From Qipengyuania aestuarii (GTDB lineage: Bacteria; Pseudomonadota; Alphaproteobacteria; Sphingomonadales; Sphingomonadaceae): a stretch of DNA of 64,000 nucleotides. Location: the NCBI RefSeq assembly GCF_019711535.1, contig NZ_JAIGNP010000002.1, positions 682,001-746,000 of the forward strand, read 5' to 3'. The notes under the pieces were generated by a model. The model did not search any database. It worked only from the letters and a program-made list of their open reading frames with translations, and was not told the DNA's origin. Below, piece by piece: positions 8,644-17,887 of the stretch. A program made the position numbers and the translations under genes. How positions within the stretch are numbered: position 1 is the first letter of the stretch; every line of letters starts with the position of its first letter.

Positions 8644-9476
8644 CACCAGCCCCCCGAGGCGCCACCGCCTCCGAAACTTCCTCCGCCGCCGCCAAAGCCG
8701 CCACCGAATCCACCGCCGCCACCGAAGCCGCCGCCTCCCCAGCCGCCTCCGCCGCGGTCGTCCAGGCTGCGCGCCACTGCCTTGCCGGCCTCCCACAGCA
8801 TGATATCGCGCGCCGTGTTGCCCCACGGACCACCGCGATATCGGCGCCGCCTGCCGCGTCCGCGTAGCATGGGCAGGATGAAGAAGAAGAACAGGAAGCC
8901 GAGCCAGACGAGCGTGCCGATCGGGAACCCTCCGCTGCGGCTTTCGCGCTGGGATTGTGCCTGCTGGGCGACCTCGGCCGCTTCTTCTGGCGGAAGCTGC
9001 AGCTGGTTGATGATCTGGTCCGCGCCCCACGAGATACCGGCAGAATAATCGCCGTCGCGGAAATAGGGTTTCATGCCTTCGACATATTCATAGGCAAGCC
9101 CGTCCGGGATGATCCCTTCGAGGCCATATCCCACTTCCACTCTCATCTGGCGTTCGTTCGGCGCGATGAGGAGAATGATGCCATCGTTGCGCTCGGCATC
9201 GCCAAGCTGCCAGAACCGGCCAAGCTGGTATCCGTAATCGGCGATATCGTAGCCCTGGAGATCGGGCACGGTGGCCACGACGAACTGCCGCTGGTTCGCT
9301 TCCTCGAAGGCGTTGAGCTTTTGCGTAAGCTCGGCCTCGGTCGCGTCGTCGATGATATTGGCTTCATCGACGACCGATGCGGTGCCGCGTTCGGGGAAGG
9401 ATGGCTGCGCAGCGGCGGGCAGCGCGAACCCTGCCGCCGCTACCATGATCAGCAGCAGCCGGAATAGACGATCCAT
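8643..9476 (-). CDS. TPM domain protein, YgcG type, secreted with Gly-rich tail
   Basis: A 277-residue protein with a signal peptide (LLLIMVAAAGFALPAAAQ), a periplasmic TPM domain at about 25-165 (VVDEANIIDD, then QFVVATVPDLQG, then DGIILLIAPNERQMRVEVGYGLEG), one membrane helix near 185-205 followed by an RGRGRRRR stop-transfer stretch, and a C-terminal tail of about 45 residues that is almost only Gly, Phe and Ser. This is the standard architecture of YgcG proteins, which accompany LemA. The Gly-rich tail is translated from a low-complexity GGC/GGT tract at about 8645-8760. Confidence 0.88.
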   Translation of the reverse strand: MDRLFRLLLIMVAAAGFALPAAAQPSFPERGTASVVDEANIIDDATEAELTQKLNAFEEANQRQFVVATVPDLQGYDIADYGYQLGRFWQLGDAERNDGIILLIAPNERQMRVEVGYGLEGIIPDGLAYEYVEGMKPYFRDGDYSAGISWGADQIINQLQLPPEEAAEVAQQAQSQRESRSGGFPIGTLVWLGFLFFFFILPMLRGRGRRRRYRGGPWGNTARDIMLWEAGKAVARSLDDRGGGGWGGGGFGGGGGFGGGFGGGGGSFGGGGASGGW

Positions 9477-9502
9477 AATGGCGCTTCTCCCTTGCGCGCG
9501 GA

Positions 9503-10117
9503 TCAGTCGGCGCTGCTGCGCATGTCGAGCTGCGGAGCAGCTTCGGCGCCTTCGGTCACGGCTTCATAGGGCACCAGCGGTTCGGCGCCATGAATGATGT
9601 TCGCGCCGATCGTATCCGGGAAAGTGCGGATGGTGGTGTTATACTGACGTACAGCTTCGTTGTAATCCTTCACCGAGACCGCGATCCGGTTTTCGGTGCC
9701 TTCGAGCTGGGTCATGAAGCGGCCGAAATTTTCCTGGCTGCGCAGTTCGGGATAGCGTTCGACCGACACCAGCAGACGGCTCAGCGCGCCGCCCAGATTC
9801 TGCTGGGCCTGCTGAAATTGCTGCATTTTTTCCGGATTGTTGAGGTCGTTGCCCTCAAGCTGGATTTCCGGGCGAGTGGCCGATGCGCGGGCCTCGATGA
9901 CTTCGTTCAGCGTCTGGCGTTCTTCCTCGGCCGAAGACAGCACGACCTGTTCGAGATTGGGAATGAGATTGGCGCGGCGCTGGAAATCGGCCTCGACATT
10001 GGCCCATTTCGCCTTGGCATTTTCCTCGGCGGCAGGGACGGAATTGATTCCGCAGGCCGACACGGCGAGCGCGGCGGCGCCAAGCAGGGCGGAGCGAAAA
10101 GCGGTCAGGCGGTTCAT
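9503..10117 (-). CDS. lemA: LemA family protein
   Basis: A 204-residue lipoprotein of the LemA family: lipobox VSAC near residues 19-22, then the four-helix LemA domain with KAKWANVEADFQRRANLIPN and LRSQENFGRFMTQLEGTENR, and a terminal PYEAVTEGAEAAPQLD stretch. LemA proteins are membrane-associated helical bundles of unknown mechanism, nearly always encoded beside TPM/YgcG proteins, as here. It is the first gene of a five-gene minus-strand operon (lemA, two TPM genes, Nudix, SDR) and diverges from mscL. Confidence 0.9.
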   Translation of the reverse strand: MNRLTAFRSALLGAAALAVSACGINSVPAAEENAKAKWANVEADFQRRANLIPNLEQVVLSSAEEERQTLNEVIEARASATRPEIQLEGNDLNNPEKMQQFQQAQQNLGGALSRLLVSVERYPELRSQENFGRFMTQLEGTENRIAVSVKDYNEAVRQYNTTIRTFPDTIGANIIHGAEPLVPYEAVTEGAEAAPQLDMRSSAD

Positions 10118-10274
10118 GTCGGTATTCCCCTAAAGCAACATGGTGCAAATGTGTCTTAGGTAGATAGCACGGTGGCCGGGGCTTTCAAGTTAAGCGAAGG
10201 GTTGAGAACGCGATTTTCCCGTGCCAGAAACTCCGCCACATTCTGCAGGTAGTTTTAGGGAAGATGCCGCGTTC

Positions 10275-10760
10275 ATGCTGAAAGACTTCAAAGCCTTCAT
10301 CGCCAAGGGCAACGTGATCGATCTTGCGGTCGCCGTCATCATCGGCGGTGCCTTCAGCACGATCGTCAAATCGCTGACGGACGAGATCATCATGCCGGTG
10401 GTCGGCGCGATCTTCGGAGGCGCGGATTTCAGCCGTTATTTCATCCTGCTCGACACGCCCGAGGGGTATGACGGACCGATGGACGACTATGCAGCGCTGC
10501 AGGAAGCAGGGGCCGCGATGATCGGTTATGGCAGTTTCGTGACCGCGGTGATCAATTTCCTGATCCTGGCGTTCATCATCTTCCTGCTGGTCCGCTATGC
10601 CAAGAAAGTCATCGCGGAATTCGAGGAAAAGCCGGAGGAAGTCATCACGCCCCCGGGTCCCACCGAGATCGATCTGCTCAAGGAAATCCGCGACGAATTG
10701 CGCAATTCCCGGTCCGGCAGCACGGCGGGTGGCGTGGGGAAGGATCCGGCTGGCGGCTGA
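10275..10760 (+). CDS. mscL: Large-conductance mechanosensitive channel MscL
   Basis: Pentameric channel that opens under membrane tension to release solutes on osmotic downshock. The ATG at 10275 gives MLKDFKAFIAKGNVIDLAVAVIIGG, the canonical start with the N-terminal amphipathic helix and TM1. TM2 is VTAVINFLILAFIIFLLVRY near 95-114, followed by a cytoplasmic helix with EIDLLKEIRDEL. It has 161 residues, longer than the E. coli protein because of a longer periplasmic loop and a Gly-rich tail. An upstream ATG at 10221 would add 18 non-conserved residues; AGGGAAG at 10257-10263 lies before the chosen start. Confidence 0.93.
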   Translation: MLKDFKAFIAKGNVIDLAVAVIIGGAFSTIVKSLTDEIIMPVVGAIFGGADFSRYFILLDTPEGYDGPMDDYAALQEAGAAMIGYGSFVTAVINFLILAFIIFLLVRYAKKVIAEFEEKPEEVITPPGPTEIDLLKEIRDELRNSRSGSTAGGVGKDPAGG

Positions 10761-10785
10761 TCCTTCGGGAAGCTGCGGGAAGTCA

Positions 10786-10814
10786 CTTTAAATTCATCGG
10801 CTTTGCCCTATATG
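10786..10814 (+). promoter_or_regulatory. Candidate promoter of the tmRNA gene
   Basis: CTTTAA at 10786-10791 and TATATG at 10809-10814 are separated by 17 bases, which places a transcription start near 10821, just before the acceptor piece of ssrA. This is pattern matching only. Confidence 0.4.
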
Positions 10815-10820
10815 GGTTCT

Positions 10821-11170
10821 GCCGGTTTCGGTCGGCTATGGCGATAAATGGCGCTGTGCAATAGGTACAACGGACCCGGGGGCAGTACCCGGCGGCTCCA
10901 CCACAAAGCGCGGAATTCCGCGATTTATGACGGGGCCGAACTAGGATCGACGTGTGCTGAAAGACAGTGTTTTCGCCCGGGCTGAGTAACCCGTAAAACT
11001 GTTCACAACACACAAGTGCCAACGATAACGAAGCACTCGCTCTCGCAGCGTAATCTGACGGGCTAACGCCCTGATCTTACAAAGCTAAAGCGCGGTTGGA
11101 CCCACCGGGCAACAGAAGCGGATTCCGGGGCTCCGGGGGTAGCTAGCAACAGAAACCCCCACCTTCCTCA
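10821..11170 (+). ncRNA. ssrA: tmRNA, circularly permuted two-piece alphaproteobacterial form
   Basis: The acceptor piece comes first and ends GGCGGCTCCACCA at 10891-10903. After an intervening loop of about 28 bases the coding piece begins GGGGCCGAACTAGGATCGAC at 10932. GGGGCCG (10932-10938) pairs with CGGCTCC (10893-10899, one G-U pair), rebuilding the acceptor stem across the permutation. The tag frame GCC AAC GAT AAC and onward runs 11018-11053 and encodes ANDNEALALAA followed by TAA. tmRNA rescues stalled ribosomes by adding this degradation tag. The outer limits are approximate; the 3' part holds a GGGGGT/ACCCCC hairpin before 11165. Confidence 0.93.
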
Positions 11171-11276
11171 GATACACAATTCACAAGTAAAATCGCGCAA
11201 TCGCGAGCGGCGACTGGCGCTCCATGCGCGGCTAAATTGTTCCGGAATAGGGTCCGAACACCGTCTTGATCGGGGG

Positions 11277-11669
11277 CTAAAGGCCCGGAAAGACGGTTTT
11301 TGGAGCCGGGATCGGCGACGTTTGCGCCGAAGCCGGGTCGGACGCGTGATCGGCTTGCGGTTCGGCATCGTTTCCCGCGCTGTAAAGGGCCGGACCGGAG
11401 GTCGCTGAATGCGGTGCAGGCGCCGCATCGCCAGACCGCGCAGCTACTTCGCGCGCCTCGGCTTCGTAACGCAAGGCATCGAGAATCTTCGCGCCGCCGA
11501 TGAACACGGCACCGGCCGTGGCGGCCATCAGCACATAACCGGGCCAGCCGGGATAGATTTCCGTGTAATGCGCGCCGCGGGTCATGGCACCAAGAGCAAG
11601 AGCGTAAATGATTAGATACGCTTCCCAGCGTGTCTTGATCACAAACAGTCTTTTGACCCTCGATAGCAT
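11277..11669 (-). CDS. Hypothetical two-helix membrane protein
   Basis: Counted from the ATG at 11669 the product has 130 residues: a basic start (MLSRVKRLFVIKTRWEAY), two hydrophobic helices at about 18-35 and 47-68 joined by a short loop with ThrGluIleTyrProGlyTrpPro, then a polar cytoplasmic tail rich in Ala, Ser and Pro. The frame stays open to 11744 but the extra residues are not membrane-like. It stands alone between ssrA and the ast operon. I do not recognise a named family; it resembles small conserved hypothetical membrane proteins of sphingomonads. Confidence 0.65.
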   Translation of the reverse strand: MLSRVKRLFVIKTRWEAYLIIYALALGAMTRGAHYTEIYPGWPGYVLMAATAGAVFIGGAKILDALRYEAEAREVAARSGDAAPAPHSATSGPALYSAGNDAEPQADHASDPASAQTSPIPAPKTVFPGL

Positions 11670-11780
11670 GTAGATGCAGCGCTCCGTCCTTAATTTCCTC
11701 TCATGCAACGGCTGTACCAGCCAGCCGTTCCCGCCACTTTTCATGGTTAACGCGGGCGCGATTTGTCAAAAATTCCGACA

Positions 11781-11812
11781 CCCTTTTCGTAAGGGCCGGA
11801 GCGCTGCTCCGG
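11781..11812 (-). terminator. Hairpins after the ast operon
   Basis: A perfect seven-base stem CCGGAGC/GCTCCGG (11796-11802, 11806-11812) lies directly after the astB stop, followed on the minus strand by a second small stem CCCTT/AAGGG (11781-11795). No T tract follows, so intrinsic termination is uncertain. Confidence 0.4.
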
Positions 11813-11816
11813 ATGG

Positions 11817-13067
11817 TCAGGCGAGCTCGCCCAGCGAGAGCACGGCGAGCAGGGCTTCGCGTGCCTCGACCACCTGCTTGGCCAGCGCATCGCTGCCGAT
11901 CTGGGCCGGGTCGATCGTCTCGGGCCACATTTCGGCGATGACGGCTTCGATCCGGTCGGCCTTGGCTTCGTCCAGCATGAAGCGCTGGTCGACCGCCTCC
12001 GGGTCGGCCACCACGCGCAGGCGCAGGCAGGCGGGGCCGCCGCCATTGGCCATGGACTGGCGCACATCGACTGGGATCACCTGGCGGATCGGGCCATTGC
12101 CCGCGAGCATGTGTTCGCACCATGCCCAGACGCTGGCGCTTTCCTGGCATTCGCTCGGCACCACCAGCGCCATTTCGCCGCCCGGCAGGGTGAGCAGCTG
12201 CGCGTTGAAGAGATAGGTGCGGATCGCTTCTTCGAGGCTGACCGCGCTTTCGGGCACTTCGACCACTTCCAGCGCGGGGAAGGCCGCGCGGATCGCGTCA
12301 TAGGCGCCTTGCTGATCGGCAAAGGCGCGTTCGTGAGTGAACAGCACGCGCTCGTTCGCCACGGACACCACGTCGTTGTGAAAAGCCCCGGCCTCGATCG
12401 CTTCGGGGTTCTGTTCGATGAAGACGCATTTCGCCGGATCGAGCCCGTGGAGGCGGGCGATGGCGCGGCTGGCCTGTTCGTGCTGGCGCGCGGGAAACTT
12501 GCCGCCCTGCTTGCCCCAGACGAAGACCTCGACGCCGGGCGCATCGTGGCTTTCGCAAAAGCGCATGTGGTTGGCCGCGCCTTCATCGCCGAATGCGGGG
12601 AGCACGGCATCGTGGACGGTGAAATGCCGTTCATCGCCAAAAGCCACGGCCAGCTGGGCCTGCGTATCCTGCCATTCCTGCGCGCGGTGCGGCATGGTGA
12701 CGAGATTGGCGGGGGTGAGATGGCAGCGCCCGTCCGCCGTATCGGGCGCGGGGCTGACGGTGGCGGCATTGGCGGTCCACATGCTGGAGGCGGACCATGC
12801 AGCGGCCAGCAGCTGGCGCGGCGTATCTTCGTCGATAGCCAGCCCTCGGATCAGATCGCCATTGGGGCGCGGCAGCGGCAGGAGGAAACCCTGCGCCAGC
12901 CCCAGCGCCATGTTGGACCGCATCTTGGCAATCCCCTGCAGCGCCGCGGCGCGCGGATAGGAGGTGTTGCCCTTGTGGCTGGCGCTGGCGATATTACCGA
13001 GGCTGAGCCCGGCGTAATTGTGGCTGGGGCCGACGATGCCGTCGAAATTGATTTCTACGAGTGTCAT
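11817..13067 (-). CDS. astB: N-succinylarginine dihydrolase
   Basis: Second enzyme of the arginine succinyltransferase pathway: converts N2-succinylarginine to succinylornithine, ammonia and CO2. The 416-residue protein begins EINFDGIVGPSHNYAGLSLGN and shows family motifs MRSNMALGLAQGFLLPLPRP, HFTVHDAVLPAFGDEGAANHMRF, VFIEQNPEAIEAGAFHNDVV and, near the C-terminus, MANGGGPACLRLRVV with the probable nucleophilic Cys. It belongs to the amidinotransferase-like pentein superfamily. It is the last gene of a minus-strand operon with astA and an M20 hydrolase, separated from astA by about 275 bases that hold a palindromic repeat. Confidence 0.95.
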   Translation of the reverse strand: MTLVEINFDGIVGPSHNYAGLSLGNIASASHKGNTSYPRAAALQGIAKMRSNMALGLAQGFLLPLPRPNGDLIRGLAIDEDTPRQLLAAAWSASSMWTANAATVSPAPDTADGRCHLTPANLVTMPHRAQEWQDTQAQLAVAFGDERHFTVHDAVLPAFGDEGAANHMRFCESHDAPGVEVFVWGKQGGKFPARQHEQASRAIARLHGLDPAKCVFIEQNPEAIEAGAFHNDVVSVANERVLFTHERAFADQQGAYDAIRAAFPALEVVEVPESAVSLEEAIRTYLFNAQLLTLPGGEMALVVPSECQESASVWAWCEHMLAGNGPIRQVIPVDVRQSMANGGGPACLRLRVVADPEAVDQRFMLDEAKADRIEAVIAEMWPETIDPAQIGSDALAKQVVEAREALLAVLSLGELA

Positions 13068-13257
13068 CTGATCTCCGTTCGCCCCGATCGTGTCGTTGGG
13101 ATGTATGTCTTCGTCATTCCCGCGCTCGAAGAAAAGAGCTGGGCTGCGGCAGGCTCGGCCCGAAGGGGATAGGGATGTCGTGCAATCTTACCGGGGCCCA
13201 TACCGTGGGGCCGCCGCTTTTTTCCAGTGCTTTTGCCCGTGTTGGCTTCCCTCGCTC

Positions 13258-13294
13258 GTCATTGCGAGCGACCGGAGGTCGCGCGGCAATCCAC
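13258..13294. repeat. REP-like extragenic palindrome between astA and astB
   Basis: ATTGC (13261-13265) and GCAAT (13286-13290) enclose a stem GCGACC/GGTCGC (13268-13273, 13277-13282) with a GGA loop. The outer sequence CGTCATTGCGAGC...GGCAATCCA is the common form of dispersed palindromes in sphingomonad genomes. A second sequence of the related GTCATTCCCGCG type starts near 13113. Only one clear copy is in this window. Confidence 0.55.
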
Positions 13295-13342
13295 GGGGGC
13301 GTTTAGGCAAGCGCAGCGCTCCTGTCGAAAACCCGCAGAAGA

Positions 13343-14359
13343 TTATCGCGCCACGCTCCACACCGTGTCGCCCACGCTCACTTCCAGGGCCTCTGCGCTG
13401 ATGCGGTCGATCGACACCGTATCGTCGTCGCTGAAATCGCGCATGCCATAGGCCGATTTGAAACCGCCGAACTCGCCCGCCGCGATCAGGGCCTTTTCGC
13501 CGATGTCGAGATCGGTATCCACCACGCGGGCGGGCTTTGCCGAGCTGATGCTTTTCACATTGTCGGTGCGCGCGGTCATGGTCGGGCCGCCGTCGAAGAT
13601 GTCGACATAGCCTTCCGCGGCGAAGCCTTCGTTTTCGAGCATGCGCATGGCGGCGCGGCCGCTGGGATGGGGCACGCCGATGACCTTGCGGGCCTCGTCG
13701 CTCAGCATTTCGACATAGACCGGATGCTTGGGCATCAGATCGGCGATGAACTGGTTGCCATTGGTGGCGTTGAAATAGTCGGCTTCCTGAAAGGTCATGC
13801 CGAAGAACCGGCCCGCGACGCCGTCCCAGAAGGGCGAGCCGCCGCGATCGTCGATCACGCCGCGCAGTTCTGCCAAAATCCGGTCGGCAAAGCGCGCGCG
13901 GTGCATGGCGATGAAGAGATAGCGGCTGCGTGCCAGCAGGAGGCCGTGCCCGCCCGCGCGTTCGCCCGGATGGAGGAACAGGCCGCCGACTTCGGACGAG
14001 CCTTCGAGGTCGGTGACGAGGCTGAGCAGTTCGGCGCGCACCGTGCGGTCGAGTTCCTGGCTGTGCTGCGTCAGCGTGTTGAGGCGATAGGAATAGAAGG
14101 GCCATTGCTGCCCGACCTGGCTGAAGATCTGGCAGGTGCCGCGCACCTGGCCGGTTTCCATGTTTTCCAGCACCAGCGTGAACTGGTCGTCGCCCAGCTC
14201 GTCGTCGGTGCGCGAGAAGGCCTGATCGGCGCGCTCCAGCTTGCGGGTGAGGGCCGCGCGGTCGGCGGGCAGATTGGTGAATCCGCCGCCGGTCAGCTTG
14301 GCCATTTCGTAAAGATGTTCGAGGTCGTCGAGATGCGCGGCGCGCAGGCGGAAGCTCAC
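13343..14359 (-). CDS. astA: Arginine N-succinyltransferase
   Basis: First enzyme of the AST pathway: arginine plus succinyl-CoA gives N2-succinylarginine. The 338-residue protein of the GNAT-like AstA fold begins with GTG at 14359 ([30 protein letters not shown]) and has SEVGGLFLHPGERAGGHGLLLARSRYLFIA and FFGMTFQEADYFNATNGNQFIADLMPKHPVY motifs. The start codon overlaps the stop of the upstream M20 hydrolase by four bases (GTGA), so translation is coupled. astC, astD and astE are not in the window. Confidence 0.95.
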   Translation of the reverse strand: MSFRLRAAHLDDLEHLYEMAKLTGGGFTNLPADRAALTRKLERADQAFSRTDDELGDDQFTLVLENMETGQVRGTCQIFSQVGQQWPFYSYRLNTLTQHSQELDRTVRAELLSLVTDLEGSSEVGGLFLHPGERAGGHGLLLARSRYLFIAMHRARFADRILAELRGVIDDRGGSPFWDGVAGRFFGMTFQEADYFNATNGNQFIADLMPKHPVYVEMLSDEARKVIGVPHPSGRAAMRMLENEGFAAEGYVDIFDGGPTMTARTDNVKSISSAKPARVVDTDLDIGEKALIAAGEFGGFKSAYGMRDFSDDDTVSIDRISAEALEVSVGDTVWSVAR

Positions 14360-15564
14360 AAATACTCTCCGGTGGAAAGCTTCGACAGGACCAGCGCGGA
14401 CAGGGCCGCGCGTTCCCGAAGCGAAGGAACGATCATGAATTCATCTGGCGAATGGATGGCCCCGCCGCGCACGCCCATGGTATCGACCACGGGCACGCCG
14501 GTGGCGGCGATGTTGTTGCCATCGCACACCCCGCCGGTGGGTTTCCAGCCGATGGTCTGGCCCAGTTCAGCGCCGCACGCCTTCACCAGATCGAACAGGG
14601 CTTGCGCTTTCTCATCGACCGGCTTCGGCGGGCGGGTCACGCCGCCGTGGCGGTGCACGCCGACTTCGTGTTCGCTTTCGATCAGGCGCAGGATCGCGTC
14701 CAGTTCACCATCGAAGCGGTGCATCGCATCGGTCGACTGGGGGCGGATGTTGAAGCGCAGGATGGCAAGGTCTGGCACCACATTATTGGCCGCGCCGCCT
14801 TCGATCTTGGCCGGGTTCACCGTGATATCGCCGGCCTCCAGCGCCTTGATCCGCAGCACGAGATCGGATGCGGCGACGATGGCGTTGCGGCCATCGTGCG
14901 GATTGCGGCCCGCATGGGCGCTGCGCCCGGTGATAGTGATCGAATAATTGCCCGTGCCGCCGCGCGCATGGGCCAGCGTGCCGTCGGGCAGCGCGCTTGG
15001 TTCATAGGTGAGCGCGGCGTATTTCCCGCGCGCCAGTTCCTCGATCAGCCCCCGGCTGGCGAGGCTGCCGGTTTCCTCGTCCGCATTGATCATCACGTCG
15101 TAACCGACGCGGTCTGCGCCTTCCATGCCCTCGAAGGTCTTGAGCGCGTGGAGGATGACGTTGAGGCCGCCCTTCATATCGGCGGTGCCGGGACCGTTGA
15201 TGGTGTGATCGTCCAGCCAGGTCACTTCCTGAAACGGGTGATCCGCCGGGAAGACCGTGTCCATATGGCCGGTCAGCACGAAGCGCCGCTGGGCCTGCGG
15301 GCGCACGCGCAGGACCATGTGCTGGCCGTGCGGTTTTTCGAATTCGCGCCCTTCGGCCGAAATGGCGGTGACCGTGGCGGAATCGACCAACTCCACATCG
15401 CCGGGCAGGGCGGAAAAGGCATCGGCGAGCACGCCGGCCATCTTCGCCAGACCTTCGATATTCGCGGTGCCGGTGTTGATCGCGGCCCAGTCCTGCACTT
15501 CGCGCAGCATGGTGTCCGCGTCCACGGTGTCGAGAAGGGTTTGAGGTGCGCTATCCGGTTTCAT
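14356..15564 (-). CDS. M20 family metallohydrolase in the ast operon
   Basis: Dinuclear zinc amidohydrolase of 402 residues from the ATG at 15564, which has AAGGAAG upstream (the frame extends to 15588). Metal ligands and base are visible: His100 with Asp102 in LTGHMDTVF, Asp129 in GTADMKGG, and the Glu163-Glu164 pair in ADEETGS; a [12 protein letters not shown] dimerisation motif follows. The family includes ArgE, DapE and carboxypeptidase G2. It is the first gene of the operon with astA and astB, so a role in arginine or succinyl-amino-acid catabolism is likely. DapE shows that M20 enzymes can remove N-succinyl groups, so desuccinylation is a fair but unproven inference. Confidence 0.85.
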   Translation of the reverse strand: MKPDSAPQTLLDTVDADTMLREVQDWAAINTGTANIEGLAKMAGVLADAFSALPGDVELVDSATVTAISAEGREFEKPHGQHMVLRVRPQAQRRFVLTGHMDTVFPADHPFQEVTWLDDHTINGPGTADMKGGLNVILHALKTFEGMEGADRVGYDVMINADEETGSLASRGLIEELARGKYAALTYEPSALPDGTLAHARGGTGNYSITITGRSAHAGRNPHDGRNAIVAASDLVLRIKALEAGDITVNPAKIEGGAANNVVPDLAILRFNIRPQSTDAMHRFDGELDAILRLIESEHEVGVHRHGGVTRPPKPVDEKAQALFDLVKACGAELGQTIGWKPTGGVCDGNNIAATGVPVVDTMGVRGGAIHSPDEFMIVPSLRERAALSALVLSKLSTGEYL

Positions 15565-15719
15565 TGGCAACTTCCTTAGTCGTGACACGCCTCAAGTCCA
15601 CCCCCGCCACACAGGCGGGGGGCAGGCATGCCTTGCATTCGTCAACGGGTGGCGGCATAGACCGTGCCACTCCTCCCCGGGTTCACATCGTCAAGTCGCA
15701 GACTACCCAGAGGAGTTCC

Positions 15720-17819
15720 ATGACCCATTACGTGACGCGCGCCGGTATCGAAATCGACTCTGCGCTGGCCACTTTCGTCGAAAACCACGTCCTGCCGCCG
15801 CTGGGCCGCGATGTGGACGGGTTCTGGCAGGGGCTTGCCGATCTGCTGGGCGAATTCGCTCCGCGCAATGCCGCGCTGCTGGCGAAGCGCGAGGATTTGC
15901 AGGCGAAGATCGACGCCTGGCATCTTGAGCGCAAGGGCCAGCGCCACGATGCAGGCGCCTATCGCGCCTTCCTCGAAGACATCGGCTATCTGGTGCCCGA
16001 ACCGGGCGATTTCACCATCGGGACGCAGAATGTCGATCCCGAAATCGCCACCATGGCCGGGCCGCAACTGGTGGTGCCGATCCTCAATGCGCGCTTCCTG
16101 CTGAATGCGGCGAATGCGCGCTGGGGCAGCCTGTATGACGCGTTTTACGGCACCGATGCGCTCGATGCGCCGCCGGCACGGCCGGGCGGCTATGACGAGG
16201 AGCGCGGGGCGGCGGTAATTGCGCAAGGCCGCAAGTTCCTCGACGAGACGCTGCCGCTGGCGACGGGAAGCTGGGCGGATATTTCTGGGCCTGACGATAT
16301 CGCGCTAAGCGACGAGGGGCAGCGGGTGGGCGCGACCGCCAGGGGCCTGCTGTTCCGCAACAACGGCCTCCACATCGAAGTGCAGTTCGACCGCGAGAGC
16401 GCCATCGGCAAGACCGACCAAGCGGGCATTTCCGACGTCGTGCTGGAAGCCGCGCTGACCACCATCGCCGATTGCGAGGATTCGGTGGCCGCGGTGGATG
16501 CGGAGGACAAGCTCACCGCCTATCGCAACTGGCTCGGCATCATTCGCGGCGATCTGTCCGAAAGCTTCGAGAAGGGCGGGAAGACGCTCACCCGCGAACT
16601 GGCGGGCGATCTCTCCTATAAGGATGCCTCAGGCGCTACGTTCCGCCTCCCAGGGCGCAGCCTGATGTTCGTGCGCAATGTCGGCCATCTGATGACCAAT
16701 CCGGCGATGCGGTGGGACGGCAGCGAGATTCCCGAGGGCATTCTGGACGCGGTGATGACCAGCGCGATCTCGGCGCAGGATGTCGCGGGGCTGGGCAAAT
16801 ACGGCAATTCGCGGTGCGGTTCGATCTATATCGTAAAGCCCAAGATGCACGGGCCGGAAGAATGCGCCTTCACCAACGATCTGTTCGATGCGGTGGAGGA
16901 TCTGCTGGACCTGCCGCGCCACACGATCAAGGTCGGCGTGATGGACGAGGAACGGCGCACGTCCGCCAATCTGGCCGCCTGCATCCACGCGGTGAAGGAC
17001 CGGATCGTGTTCATCAACACCGGCTTCCTCGACCGGACGGGCGACGAAATCCACACCTCGATGCGGGCCGGGCCGATGATGCGCAAGGGCGAGATGAAGA
17101 ACTCCGCCTGGCTCAAGGCTTACGAGGCGCGCAATGTCGGCATCGGTTTGAAGCATGGCCTGTCGGGCCGCGCGCAGATCGGCAAGGGCATGTGGGCCGC
17201 GCCCGATCTGATGGGGCAGATGATGCTGGAGAAGATCGGCCATCTGCGGGCCGGGGCCAACACCGCCTGGGTGCCGAGCCCGACGGCGGCCACGCTCCAC
17301 GCTATCCACTATCACCGCGAGGACGTGTTCGAGATCCAGCAGGGCCTGCCCGATGCGGCGAAGCTGGACGAACTGCTGACCATCCCGCTCGCCGATGGCA
17401 CCAATTGGTCGGAAGACGAGATTGCCGAGGAACTGGACAACAATTGCCAGGGCCTGCTCGGCTATGTGGTGCGCTGGGTCGATCAGGGCGTGGGCTGTTC
17501 CAAGGTGCCCGACATCAACGACGTCGGCCTGATGGAAGACCGCGCGACGCTGCGCATTTCCAGCCAGCACATCGCCAACTGGCTGCTGCACGGCGTGATC
17601 TCGCACGATCAGGTGATGGACAGTCTGCGCCGCATGGCCGCCAAGGTGGACCAGCAGAACGCGGGCGATCCGCTCTATGAACCGCTGCTCGAGAATGAGG
17701 ACGGCGCCGCCTTCAGCGCGGCCAAGGACCTGATTTTCAAGGGCGTGGAGCAGCCCAGCGGCTATACCGAACCGCTGCTGCATCGCTGGCGCCAGCAAAA
17801 GAAATCGGCGCGCGGGTGA
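15720..17819 (+). CDS. glcB: Malate synthase G
   Basis: Condenses glyoxylate with acetyl-CoA to malate in the glyoxylate bypass. The 699-residue protein starts at the ATG at 15720, which is preceded by GAGGAG; the open frame upstream to 15546 is not conserved. Family segments are [36 protein letters not shown] (catalytic Asp region), [52 protein letters not shown] and [16 protein letters not shown]. It diverges from the ast operon across about 155 bases, so both may share a regulatory region. Isocitrate lyase is not nearby. Confidence 0.97.
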   Translation: MTHYVTRAGIEIDSALATFVENHVLPPLGRDVDGFWQGLADLLGEFAPRNAALLAKREDLQAKIDAWHLERKGQRHDAGAYRAFLEDIGYLVPEPGDFTIGTQNVDPEIATMAGPQLVVPILNARFLLNAANARWGSLYDAFYGTDALDAPPARPGGYDEERGAAVIAQGRKFLDETLPLATGSWADISGPDDIALSDEGQRVGATARGLLFRNNGLHIEVQFDRESAIGKTDQAGISDVVLEAALTTIADCEDSVAAVDAEDKLTAYRNWLGIIRGDLSESFEKGGKTLTRELAGDLSYKDASGATFRLPGRSLMFVRNVGHLMTNPAMRWDGSEIPEGILDAVMTSAISAQDVAGLGKYGNSRCGSIYIVKPKMHGPEECAFTNDLFDAVEDLLDLPRHTIKVGVMDEERRTSANLAACIHAVKDRIVFINTGFLDRTGDEIHTSMRAGPMMRKGEMKNSAWLKAYEARNVGIGLKHGLSGRAQIGKGMWAAPDLMGQMMLEKIGHLRAGANTAWVPSPTAATLHAIHYHREDVFEIQQGLPDAAKLDELLTIPLADGTNWSEDEIAEELDNNCQGLLGYVVRWVDQGVGCSKVPDINDVGLMEDRATLRISSQHIANWLLHGVISHDQVMDSLRRMAAKVDQQNAGDPLYEPLLENEDGAAFSAAKDLIFKGVEQPSGYTEPLLHRWRQQKKSARG

Positions 17820-17887
17820 TTTCGTCAAGCAACTGGTAAAGTTTGTAAGTTAAGACAGCGGTCACTTAATCTGAGGGATCGCCCAGC

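Noticed and set aside
7969..9030. Long minus-strand frame with an Arg/Gly-rich first half
   Set aside because: Only the part after 8643 is a real TPM protein; the upstream half is an out-of-frame reading of the adjacent TPM gene.
8617..9048. Plus-strand frame rich in PPPPKPPP
   Set aside because: It is the antisense of the Gly-rich tail of the TPM/YgcG protein and has no ribosome site.
13343..14105. Arg-rich minus-strand frame overlapping astA (13188-14105)
   Set aside because: Alternative frame of astA; astA has all family motifs in the other frame.
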